A stretch of DNA of 64,000 nt from Gallionella straubiae. Its GTDB lineage: Bacteria > Pseudomonadota > Gammaproteobacteria > Burkholderiales > Gallionellaceae. The translations under genes were made by a program, and so were the position numbers. Under the pieces are notes generated by a model that saw only the letters and a program-made list of their open reading frames with translations, did no database searches and was not told the origin of the DNA. The stretch is from contig NZ_CP194331.1 of assembly GCF_051257895.1 (NCBI RefSeq), forward strand, positions 1,550,001 through 1,614,000, written 5' to 3'. Below are positions 15,905 to 22,898 of this stretch, piece after piece (the first letter of the stretch is position 1; each line of letters starts with the position of its first letter).

Positions 15905-16079
15905 ATGTTCCAGCTTTCGGCTGAAGAATTCACAGCTTTGAGGTTCCAATTTGGCACCTCAAACTTGAAATCACAATTTGTGACTTCAAACGAAACACCC
16001 TCCGAACGCGGCGGACGCCGTTATGCCCCTTACGCCTTCACCGAACAGGGCGTCGCCATGACGCCAGTCACTTTATGCC
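15905..16079 (+). pseudogene. Fragment of an ORF6N-domain gene
   Basis: The reading frame starting at ATG 15905 encodes MFQLSAEEFTALRFQFGTSN, then a spacer, then GGRRYAPYAFTEQGVAM. These are the two conserved blocks of the phage/accessory ORF6N DNA-binding domain (usual form: FMFQLTxEEFxxLRSQF ... GGRRYxPYAFTEQGVAML). The N-terminal part of the domain is missing, replaced exactly at the direct repeat, and homology stops after GVAMTPVTL. So about 57 residues of an originally larger gene survive. ORF6N genes are common next to mobile or defence regions. Confidence 0.7.
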
Positions 16080-16130
16080 TCCTCAAGCAATACGGGTTGA
16101 CGCACCGTATCCCAAAGAATACACTGCCTC

Positions 16131-16421
16131 ATGAAGTCCATCCTGACCACGGAGGTCTTCGATACCTGGTTCGCAAACCTGAAAGACAAGCAGGCATCGC
16201 GCCGCATCCAGGTACGCATCGACCGGGCCGAGGATGGCAACTTCGGCGATTGCAAACCCGTGGGCGAAGGCGTCTCGGAAATGCGCATCCACCATGGGCC
16301 GGGCTATCGCGTGTACTTCATGCAACGGGGGATGGAAATCGTCATCCTGTTGGCGGGCGGAGACAAATCCACCCAGACAAAAAACATCAAGACCGCGCTG
16401 GAAATCGCGCGTCAAATTTAG
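16131..16421 (+). CDS. RelE/ParE-superfamily toxin of a type II toxin-antitoxin pair
   Basis: A 96-residue protein of the addiction-module killer family: FDTWFANLKDKQASRRIQVR at the N-terminus, GDCKPVGEGVSEMRIHHGPG in the middle and YRVYFMQRG, then VILLAGGDKSTQTKNI at the end. This pattern (GxxKxxGxGVxElRIxxGpGYRvYf) is that of the toxin-first RelE/HigB-like family whose members cleave mRNA or inhibit gyrase. It is followed after 9 bp by its antitoxin; the Shine-Dalgarno AGGAGG of the antitoxin overlaps the toxin stop. Complete and probably functional. Confidence 0.88.
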   Translation: MKSILTTEVFDTWFANLKDKQASRRIQVRIDRAEDGNFGDCKPVGEGVSEMRIHHGPGYRVYFMQRGMEIVILLAGGDKSTQTKNIKTALEIARQI

Positions 16422-16430
16422 GAGGCCATC

Positions 16431-16724
16431 ATGACAAAAACCAAACTGAAAAAATGGGACAGCGCCGAACACCTGAAAACCGATGAGGACATGGTGCTCT
16501 ATCTCGAAGCCTGTCTCGAAGAAGCAGGCGATGATGCCGCCTTCATCGCCAAGGCGCTCGGCAACATCGCCCGCGCCAAGGGCATGACCCAACTGGCAAA
16601 GGAAACCGGGCTGGGGCGTGAAAGCTTGTATAAGGCGCTATCGGGAGAGGGCAACCCAAGTTTTGCAACTATCCTGAAAGTGACGAATGCGCTGGGGATC
16701 AAATTGCATGCACAAAGCGCTTAG
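16431..16724 (+). CDS. HigA-type antitoxin with HTH domain
   Basis: A 97-residue helix-turn-helix antidote paired with the preceding toxin. The C-terminal Xre-like HTH is clear: MTQLAKETGLGRESLYKAL, then SFATILKVTNALGIKL. The N-terminal half (LKTDEDMVLYLEACLEEAGD) is the toxin-neutralising part typical of the probable-addiction-module antidote family. It likely autoregulates the pair, although I cannot identify the operator. The pair lies between the 82-bp direct repeats, so it may have arrived or been duplicated as a cassette. Confidence 0.88.
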   Translation: MTKTKLKKWDSAEHLKTDEDMVLYLEACLEEAGDDAAFIAKALGNIARAKGMTQLAKETGLGRESLYKALSGEGNPSFATILKVTNALGIKLHAQSA

Positions 16725-16770
16725 GCGGCATGATTGAGAGCAATGGCGATGCTGACCCCCTATCACTTTG

Positions 16771-16852
16771 ATTCGATGCTGTGTGGAAAGCATGGTCTAT
16801 CCCCTAAATACTTGTGTTGGGAATTTAATGTGATGCTGACCCCGTTTAATTG
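16771..16852 (+). repeat. 82-bp direct repeat, right copy
   Basis: Second copy of the repeat at 15821. A short GATGCTGACCCC motif occurs both just upstream (16748) and within it (16832), and a degenerate GACCCTAGCCCCTTTAATT follows at 16877. Such GGGGTCAGCATC-type ends are reminiscent of small transposon-derived elements, but no transposase is present. Confidence 0.75.
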
Positions 16853-16928
16853 ATTGGCAGTTTGAGAAACTATTGCGACCCTAGCCCCTTTAATTCCTGA
16901 TCATCATAACTAGAATTTCTACGTCTCC

Positions 16929-17768
16929 ATGAAACTAAAGCCATTCATTCGTTGGGCCGGGAGCAAAAGACAACTTGCCCCCCTATTGTCCTCATGCTGG
17001 CCAGGCAACGATTATCGTTATATCGAGCCATTTATGGGCTCTGCGTGCGTGTTCTTCTCAATTTCACCAACACGTGCATTACTATCAGACATTAACGCTG
17101 AACTTGTTGGCATGTTTGAAGCGGTTCGTCAAACACCAGAGGCTGTATATGCCTCACTATTGAGCATCCCTGTTGGTGCCGAGAGTTATTACATCATTAG
17201 AAAGATTGATCCGAACTCACTCGCCTCAACGGATCGCGCCGCACGCTTCATTTTTTTAAATCGTTATTGTTTTAATGGCCTTTACCGCACAAATCTAAAA
17301 GGAGAGTTCAACGTCCCTTATGCGAGCTCAAAGACAGGGGGGCTTCCCACTTGGGATGCTTTTGTTTTGGCTGCGAACATGTTAAAGAACGTTGATATTA
17401 AGTGCGGGGATTTTGCCTCTATACTGGCAAACGAAGTGAAGGCCGATGACTTTATTTATCTGGATCCACCCTATGCCGTCCAGAATGAAAGGATTTTCAG
17501 CCAATATGGCCCGCAAACATTTGGCCTTAACGATCTCGAACGCCTGCGAGATACTCTGATACAAATTGATTCTATTGGCGCCAAATTCCTGTTGTCTTAT
17601 GCAAACAGTCAAGAGGCCAAGCTTTACTTCCGCGATTGGCACAACACTACTGTTGAAGTACAAAGAAACATTGCTGGCTTCGCAAAACATAGGCGAAGAG
17701 CATCTGAAGTCCTAGTCTCAAATTTCGACTGTGAATCTCTTGCCAACTTCAGAAATGACCAACCTTAA
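16929..17768 (+). CDS. Dam-type (D12 class) DNA adenine methyltransferase
   Basis: N6-adenine DNA methyltransferase, 279 residues, close to the size of E. coli Dam. Motif I is FIRWAGSKRQLAPLL at the N-terminus (the AdoMet loop, with G-S-K in place of G-G-K), MGSACVFF follows, and catalytic motif IV is FIYLDPPYAV at about residue 176. RYCFNGLYRTNLKGEFNVPY is the D12-class target-adenine region. It is the first gene of a four-gene AT-rich operon and overlaps the next gene by 14 bp. No orphan Dam context (such as mutH or dam-aroB) is seen. The target sequence cannot be read from the protein. Its role may be to mark self DNA for the following genes. Confidence 0.9.
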   Translation: MKLKPFIRWAGSKRQLAPLLSSCWPGNDYRYIEPFMGSACVFFSISPTRALLSDINAELVGMFEAVRQTPEAVYASLLSIPVGAESYYIIRKIDPNSLASTDRAARFIFLNRYCFNGLYRTNLKGEFNVPYASSKTGGLPTWDAFVLAANMLKNVDIKCGDFASILANEVKADDFIYLDPPYAVQNERIFSQYGPQTFGLNDLERLRDTLIQIDSIGAKFLLSYANSQEAKLYFRDWHNTTVEVQRNIAGFAKHRRRASEVLVSNFDCESLANFRNDQP

Positions 17769-18990
17769 AATCGCGATCATTAGTGATCTTCATATTGGGC
17801 ACGGCGTAAGATCTAAAGATCTCAGCCCCCATGCCGACACAAATGGAATTGACGAGAAATATCTTCTGAAATTCCTTGAATTTGTTAAGTCAAAAAACAT
17901 ACAAGCAAACTACTTAGTAATTCCTGGAGACATTACAGGGAAAGCTCATCCAGATGAATTTAAGCTCGCATCAAAAGTAATATTGCAGATTGGTACGGCT
18001 CTCGGCGTGCCTGAAGAAAAGATTTTATTTGTGCCCGGCAATCATGATAAAAATTGGGATGCAAAACCAGCTGGGGAAAACGACACAACAGGTTTTTATG
18101 CCAAGCAAATGTATGCGCCACTTCAGCACGAAGATTGGTTTTTTGAGCACACGATGCGTCGCTCGCCACACCACATGTTGTCTGACAATTGTTTGGGGGT
18201 TTGGACTTTTGAGGATTTGATTCTAGTTGGTTACAACTCTTCAAATCACGATGATCGAAACACAAAGGTACATCATGGCCTAATCACAGAATCTTCATTG
18301 CAATGGCTTGACGCACAACTTCAAACAATGGACTTGGCAAAACAAAAATTAAAAGTTTTTCTAGTTCACCACCATCCAATTCAATACAGCGATCACATTC
18401 CAGATACACCCGACTTTAGTGTAATGACAAATGCGGAAAATCTGCTTAACCTTTTAACAAAGTTCAAGTTCGATTTGCTGCTGCATGGCCATAAACATAT
18501 GCCTCACTTCAAAACACAAATTACAAACTCTAGTTTTCCGCTCGTAATTTTAGGCGCTGGTAGCTTTTCATATCAGCTTGAGTTGACCTACAACCAACAT
18601 GCAAGCAATCAATTCCATTTATTGGAAATCGAGGGGCGAGACGATGAAGAAGAGTGCATCTTCGGTCTCTTGCGCAACTGGGCATACTTAAGTGGACACG
18701 GCTGGAAGGCAAGTCAAAAACATGACGGAATTTTGCACCAACTTGGGTTCGGCACATACGCGTCGCCAACAATACTAAAGAAGAACTTAGTCCAAAAAAT
18801 CCAAACACTCTTCCAAAAAACTGATTATGTGCGTTGGCTTGATCTCGTGACACAGGAAAGCAAATTGGGTTACATACACCCTGATTGCGTCATGCTTTTA
18901 TTAAAAGAAATTAGCGCCGAAATTGGCGTCGAATGTCATGGCGAAATTCCCGATAACGCAATTTTGCTTCTACCACGGAAGGCAAACTAA
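17755..18990 (+). CDS. Calcineurin-like metallophosphoesterase of the Dam/ATPase operon
   Basis: A 411-residue protein with a clean metallophosphoesterase core: ISDLHIGHG (metal site I), VIPGDITGKA (II), FVPGNHDKNW (III), LVHHHPI (IV) and LLHGHKHMP (V). About 130 C-terminal residues after the core are not recognisable. Such enzymes act as nucleases or cyclic-nucleotide/phosphodiester hydrolases. ATG 17755 gives MTNLKIAIISD, overlapping the methylase by 14 bp; an in-frame start at 17731 is possible but too long for the fold. One base separates its stop from the ATPase ATG at 18992. Base composition is low in GC (20 of 60 in the line at 18301, by hand count), unlike the flanking core genes. Confidence 0.88.
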   Translation: MTNLKIAIISDLHIGHGVRSKDLSPHADTNGIDEKYLLKFLEFVKSKNIQANYLVIPGDITGKAHPDEFKLASKVILQIGTALGVPEEKILFVPGNHDKNWDAKPAGENDTTGFYAKQMYAPLQHEDWFFEHTMRRSPHHMLSDNCLGVWTFEDLILVGYNSSNHDDRNTKVHHGLITESSLQWLDAQLQTMDLAKQKLKVFLVHHHPIQYSDHIPDTPDFSVMTNAENLLNLLTKFKFDLLLHGHKHMPHFKTQITNSSFPLVILGAGSFSYQLELTYNQHASNQFHLLEIEGRDDEEECIFGLLRNWAYLSGHGWKASQKHDGILHQLGFGTYASPTILKKNLVQKIQTLFQKTDYVRWLDLVTQESKLGYIHPDCVMLLLKEISAEIGVECHGEIPDNAILLLPRKAN

Positions 18991-18991
18991 C

Positions 18992-20752
18992 ATGGAAGAT
19001 ATACTAAAACGAAACCTCTTTGAAGTTGAGAATGCTAGAAACTTGTCTTCTATTGAGGTTGTAAACACGTTTGTCCCAACCAAATCTTTTTGGCGATTAC
19101 TGTCCCCCAAAAACCATATCGTTCTTGGTGCGCGCGGATCGGGCAAGACTGAACTTGTGAGGATGCTAGCGCACGACCACCTTTCTCAGTTTGATGATAA
19201 GCGCGCAAAGGAAATCATTCAGCGAAAAGAGTTCATTGGCATCTACGTCCCAACAAGATTGGAATGGGTTGGCGGATTGAAGAACAAACAATGGCAAACT
19301 GAAGCAGAGGCCGAGAAATTTTTCCAATGGCGACTAAATATATCCACTTGCGCCGCATTATTAGTGACGCTAAAAAGTTGCCTTGACACCTATATCAAAA
19401 ACCATGGTGACCGTGCGCGCACAGAGCGCGATTTGGCAAGAGCACTTTATAAAACATGGACTGACAACCCAGAGGGTTCATGCGAAACGATTTTTGCATT
19501 ACATGAATTACTGGAAGACATTGAACACGGCAAACAGGCTCAGATCACACGCGCGCGCATAACGGGGATTGCGACCAGTAATGAATTAATGATCGGTGCA
19601 TATTTCGAATCTGAGCTTTTTTCCCCCCTAAGAAGGGCAATAACGCTTGCATCACGAGCTCTCGATTTTCCAGAAAACTCCGTATGGATGCTATGTCTCG
19701 ACGAGGCTGAATTTCTTGAACCTCATCACCATAGAATCCTCAACTCACACCTACGAGCACATCCCGGGAACTTGGTCTTCAAGATCACAACCATGCCCTA
19801 CTACCATCACACACTTGAAACAAACATGAACGCTTGTCTAAACGTTGGACACGATTTCGAATACATCTACATTGACAAGGACCCGATAGAATTTCTGCCG
19901 AGTGAGGACAGCGGTGAGTATTTCGCAAAAATGCTCTTTAACAAGCGCGCAGAACAATCGGCGGGAGATTACAAGTGGGAAGATTTTGAAGCATTACTAG
20001 GCGCCTCCGTACTGCTTGATTCTAGAATCAGTGACTGGTCTGCGGATTCAAAAATGATGGCCCTAATGAAAAAACATGCCAACTCGGCTACACAAGCGAG
20101 AGCAGGTCGTCTGGCCGGCACACCCGATTTCAAAGATCAAATTTCAAGAAAAATTCACGGTGCACTCCTGCTTCGAGAGGCGGTTGCACAAAAGCGTGGC
20201 CGCGCAGAGCTGGATGTTTACTCTGGCATTAGAATGGCAATAAGGTGCAGTGATGCAAACCCAAGAAGACTAATTCGCATTATTAACCTTTTCATTTCTG
20301 AGCGAGGAAAGAGCGAAACGCTTAACCAGATTAAGCCACAACGTCAAACAATGTTGTTGACTGCCTTTTCAAACAGCACACTGAGTCGAGTACAAAGTGA
20401 GCCACAAAACGGCCCAGATTTGTATAAGTTCTTATCTGCTGCCGGTAATTATATGCGACGGGATTTACATGACAACCTGCTTGGTACTGACCAAGTTTCA
20501 TCCATAGCGATCGATGTCCCAATCACCGACAATGAGTGGACCGTGATCAAAAATGCCGTAGGTCTTGGGCTTCTCTACCCAAATATTAATGCCAATAGTG
20601 GCGATCAAATGCCTGAGCGAATTGGTGTCTTTCGTCTAGCCTACGTACTTGCTCCTAACTTTAAAATTCTGCCGCGAAAAGGCAAACCAGTGTCGATCAA
20701 ACGCATTAATCAGCAGGCTGACATACTAGTGCTACAGAATACCAAATCATGA
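18992..20752 (+). CDS. ORC/CDC6-like P-loop ATPase of the Dam/metallophosphoesterase operon
   Basis: A 586-residue ATPase. The N-terminus NLFEVENARNLSSIEVVNTF, then the Walker A loop LGARGSGKTELVRML (about 44-58), and a Walker B WMLCLDEAEFLEP (about 231-243) match the ORC-CDC6 family AAA-type ATPases that I know from accessory loci. A sensor-like ITTMPYYHH follows, and a C-terminal segment with RCSDANPRRLIRIINLF could be the lid or winged-helix region. ATG 18992 is preferred over upstream in-frame starts because it follows the previous stop by one base and MEDILKRNLFEV aligns with the family. The stop overlaps the next gene (ATGA). Likely a DNA- or RNA-binding motor or sensor. Confidence 0.82.
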   Translation: MEDILKRNLFEVENARNLSSIEVVNTFVPTKSFWRLLSPKNHIVLGARGSGKTELVRMLAHDHLSQFDDKRAKEIIQRKEFIGIYVPTRLEWVGGLKNKQWQTEAEAEKFFQWRLNISTCAALLVTLKSCLDTYIKNHGDRARTERDLARALYKTWTDNPEGSCETIFALHELLEDIEHGKQAQITRARITGIATSNELMIGAYFESELFSPLRRAITLASRALDFPENSVWMLCLDEAEFLEPHHHRILNSHLRAHPGNLVFKITTMPYYHHTLETNMNACLNVGHDFEYIYIDKDPIEFLPSEDSGEYFAKMLFNKRAEQSAGDYKWEDFEALLGASVLLDSRISDWSADSKMMALMKKHANSATQARAGRLAGTPDFKDQISRKIHGALLLREAVAQKRGRAELDVYSGIRMAIRCSDANPRRLIRIINLFISERGKSETLNQIKPQRQTMLLTAFSNSTLSRVQSEPQNGPDLYKFLSAAGNYMRRDLHDNLLGTDQVSSIAIDVPITDNEWTVIKNAVGLGLLYPNINANSGDQMPERIGVFRLAYVLAPNFKILPRKGKPVSIKRINQQADILVLQNTKS

Positions 20753-21681
20753 AGCTTACCTCCATAAACGACATCACATTTGAATCTGCCAAAGCCAACA
20801 CATATGACTTGGCAATCTTTGCTTGTGGATATGAGTCACGCTGCCAATTTATTTCCTCTCAACTCAATCATTCCAATATCAATAGGCAGCTAATATTTGG
20901 TTTTGAATTTGTTGGCGATGCCATGTTGCGAGCTGAAAGCGACAAGCACTTCCAACAAAAGTGGGGGATAGCCCCAACAATTCTGCCCTCCCCAAATGAA
21001 TTGGAGGTGTATAGGTTATTAAATCAGGAAATTCGCGATTCTAAGGCGAAGATCTCTCGTGTCCTTGTAGACTATTCTTCAATGAGCCGCTCGTGGTATG
21101 CCGCCATCCTCAATTGGTTCAGGTTCAGTGAATTGCAGTCTGAAGTTGTCGTCGACTTCGTCTATTCAGCCGGGGAGTATTCTGGTGACTTTGCTCCCAT
21201 TTCTGTCGAAAGCATTTTGCCTTTGCCAGGTTGTGAGGGGTCGTCAGGGACTGTTACTAAATCTATAGCAGTCATGGGCCTTGGTTTTGAAAATCTCGCC
21301 CCCCTCTGCGTTTTAGATAAATTGCAACCAGATGAAATATTCGCATATTTTGCATCCCCATCCCTAAATGAAAGCTATCCCACCATTGCGCGCAGCAAGA
21401 ATAAGGAATTGATTGATGTAGCAAGGGAGACGCTTGAACTTCCGCTAACAAGTATCGAGCTGACTGTTGCAAAATTGGCTGAAGTTATTTCGCCGTACTT
21501 AAAAACCGCGGATATAACTTTTGTTCCAATGGGACCTAAACCACATGTATTAGCAACAATTTTATTGGCCATCAGATTCAACCAAGTCACCTGCTTGCAT
21601 GTGCATGGTAAATGTCAAAATATCGCGGACATTGTTGCTAGCGGTGATGTGATCGCAACAAGCCTGCAATTTAGACATTAA
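20749..21681 (+). CDS. Unrecognised 310-residue protein, last gene of the Dam/ATPase operon
   Basis: I cannot assign a family. The protein is soluble, alternating strand and helix, and begins with a Rossmann-like segment (YDLAIFACGYESRCQFISSQ), followed by VLVDYSSMSRSWYAAILNWF at about 104-123, DFVYSAGEYSGDFAP, IAVMGLGFE, and a C-terminal TFVPMGPKPHVLATILLAIR. The repeated hydrophobic-D/S pattern could be a nucleotide- or effector-binding fold, which is only inference. ATG 20749 overlaps the ATPase stop by four bases, so it is translated from the same message. It is the most likely place for a new effector or sensor function. The gene ends 149 bp before the convergent ftsY. Confidence 0.7.
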   Translation: MKLTSINDITFESAKANTYDLAIFACGYESRCQFISSQLNHSNINRQLIFGFEFVGDAMLRAESDKHFQQKWGIAPTILPSPNELEVYRLLNQEIRDSKAKISRVLVDYSSMSRSWYAAILNWFRFSELQSEVVVDFVYSAGEYSGDFAPISVESILPLPGCEGSSGTVTKSIAVMGLGFENLAPLCVLDKLQPDEIFAYFASPSLNESYPTIARSKNKELIDVARETLELPLTSIELTVAKLAEVISPYLKTADITFVPMGPKPHVLATILLAIRFNQVTCLHVHGKCQNIADIVASGDVIATSLQFRH

Positions 21682-21830
21682 AACGACAAGGTGCTCAGGC
21701 TCGAATTGTTTTCAAGACAATCAGGGACAGGCCACGGTTTCCTGAAGCCTTCATCACTTACTCGAACCTGTCGGAGCTAGTCGGGCGGCTGGTGGCTTGA
21801 CCGCCTGTTTCGGCAGACTTCGTCTTCCCG
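21682..21830. other. Right border of the ftsE/ftsY island, possible transposon-end remnant
   Basis: The segment between the 310-residue gene and ftsY contains CAGGGACAGGCCACGGTTTC near 21722-21741, a motif I associate with ends of small REP/RAYT-type elements, and no open frame. It marks the junction between AT-rich island and GC-rich core. The ftsY stop codon is intact, so insertion happened downstream of it. Confidence 0.4.
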
Positions 21831-22817
21831 TTACTGCTCGTCCAGCCCCAGCAGCGCCTCGACAAAATCCTCCACAACGAACGGCCTGAGGTCGTCCAGC
21901 CCCTCGCCCACGCCGATGAAGCGCACCGGGATCGGGTGCGCCCTCGCAATCGCGGCGATCACGCCGCCCTTGGCGGTGCCGTCGAGCTTGGTCAGGATCA
22001 GGCCGGTCACGCCGAGCGCCTCGTCGAAGGCCTTGACCTGCGAGAGCGCGTTCTGGCCGGTGTTGGCGTCGAGCACCAGCAGCACCTCGTGCGGGGCCTC
22101 GGGCAGTGCCTTGGCAATCACGCGCTTGACCTTCTTGATCTCTTCCATCAGGTGCGCCTGCGTGGTGAGGCGTCCGGCGGTGTCGGCCAGCACCACGTCG
22201 ATCTTGCGCGCCTGCGCGGATTGCACCGCGTCGTAGATCACCGCGGCGGCGTCGCCGCTCTGCTGCGCGATGACCGTCACGTTGTTGCGCTCGCCCCAGG
22301 TCATCAACTGTTCGCGCGCCGCGGCGCGGAAGGTGTCGCCAGCCGCGAGCAGCACCGACAGCCCCTGGCCCTGCAGGTATTTTGCGAGCTTGCCGATCGA
22401 GGTGGTCTTGCCCGCGCCGTTCACGCCGCACATCATGATGACGAAAGGTTTATGGGTTTCAGCCTGCAGCGGTTGCGCGAGCGGCCTGAGCAGCTTGAGC
22501 AGGCAGTGCGCGAGCGCCTCCCTGAGCTCGGCCGCCTCGCTCAGGCGATGCTCCTTGACGTAATAGCGCAGATCGGCGAGCAGCGCATTGGTCGCGTCCA
22601 TGCCGACGTCGGCGGTGATGAGGATGGTCTCCAGTTCCTCGTAGAGGTCGTCGTCGATCTTGCCGCCGCGGCCGAACAGGCCGGTCAACTGGTTGCCGGT
22701 GCGCGCCAGCCCGGATTTCAGGCGCGCGATCCAGCCCTGTCCTGAGCCTGTCGAAGTGGCGTTGGCGGGTTTTTCTTCGGGGGCACCGGACGGATTTTTT
22801 TTCAGGAAGCTGAACAT
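21831..22817 (-). CDS. ftsY: Signal recognition particle receptor
   Basis: GTPase receptor that docks SRP-ribosome complexes at the inner membrane. The 328-residue protein has a short acidic N-terminal linker, the N domain (DDDLYEELETILITADVGMDAT), and the G domain: G1 CGVNGAGKTTSIGKLA, the DTFRAAAREQL insertion-box region, G3 DTAGRL, G4 TKLDGTAKGG, and the closing VGEGLDDLRPFVVEDFVEALL. Start ATG 22817 gives MFSFLKKNPSG. Residues about 21-27 (STGSGQG) are encoded by a dispersed repeat. It is divergent from the M16 protease gene and would normally continue into ftsE, but the island intervenes. Confidence 0.95.
   Translation of the reverse strand: MFSFLKKNPSGAPEEKPANATSTGSGQGWIARLKSGLARTGNQLTGLFGRGGKIDDDLYEELETILITADVGMDATNALLADLRYYVKEHRLSEAAELREALAHCLLKLLRPLAQPLQAETHKPFVIMMCGVNGAGKTTSIGKLAKYLQGQGLSVLLAAGDTFRAAAREQLMTWGERNNVTVIAQQSGDAAAVIYDAVQSAQARKIDVVLADTAGRLTTQAHLMEEIKKVKRVIAKALPEAPHEVLLVLDANTGQNALSQVKAFDEALGVTGLILTKLDGTAKGGVIAAIARAHPIPVRFIGVGEGLDDLRPFVVEDFVEALLGLDEQ
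22737..22757 (-). repeat. TTCGACAGGCTCAG repeat translated inside ftsY
   Basis: On the coding strand CTTCGACAGGCTCAGGACAG is read in frame as part of the N-terminal linker (ATSTGSGQG). It is one copy of the family also at 2823, 12212, 36311 and 36391. Confidence 0.75.
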
Positions 22818-22829
22818 TGGGAACGCATT

Positions 22830-22857
22830 TTGGACACGGGGAAATAGGGCATAATAC
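22830..22857 (+). promoter_or_regulatory. Possible sigma-70 promoter for the M16 protease operon
   Basis: TTGGAC (22830-22835) and TAATAC (22852-22857) are separated by 16 bp, 41 bp before the ATG at 22899, in the 81-bp gap divergent from ftsY. Plausible but not strong. Confidence 0.35.
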
Positions 22858-22898
22858 GCGCGCATTTTATGCCGATTACATGTTTTAGGGCTAGGCAC

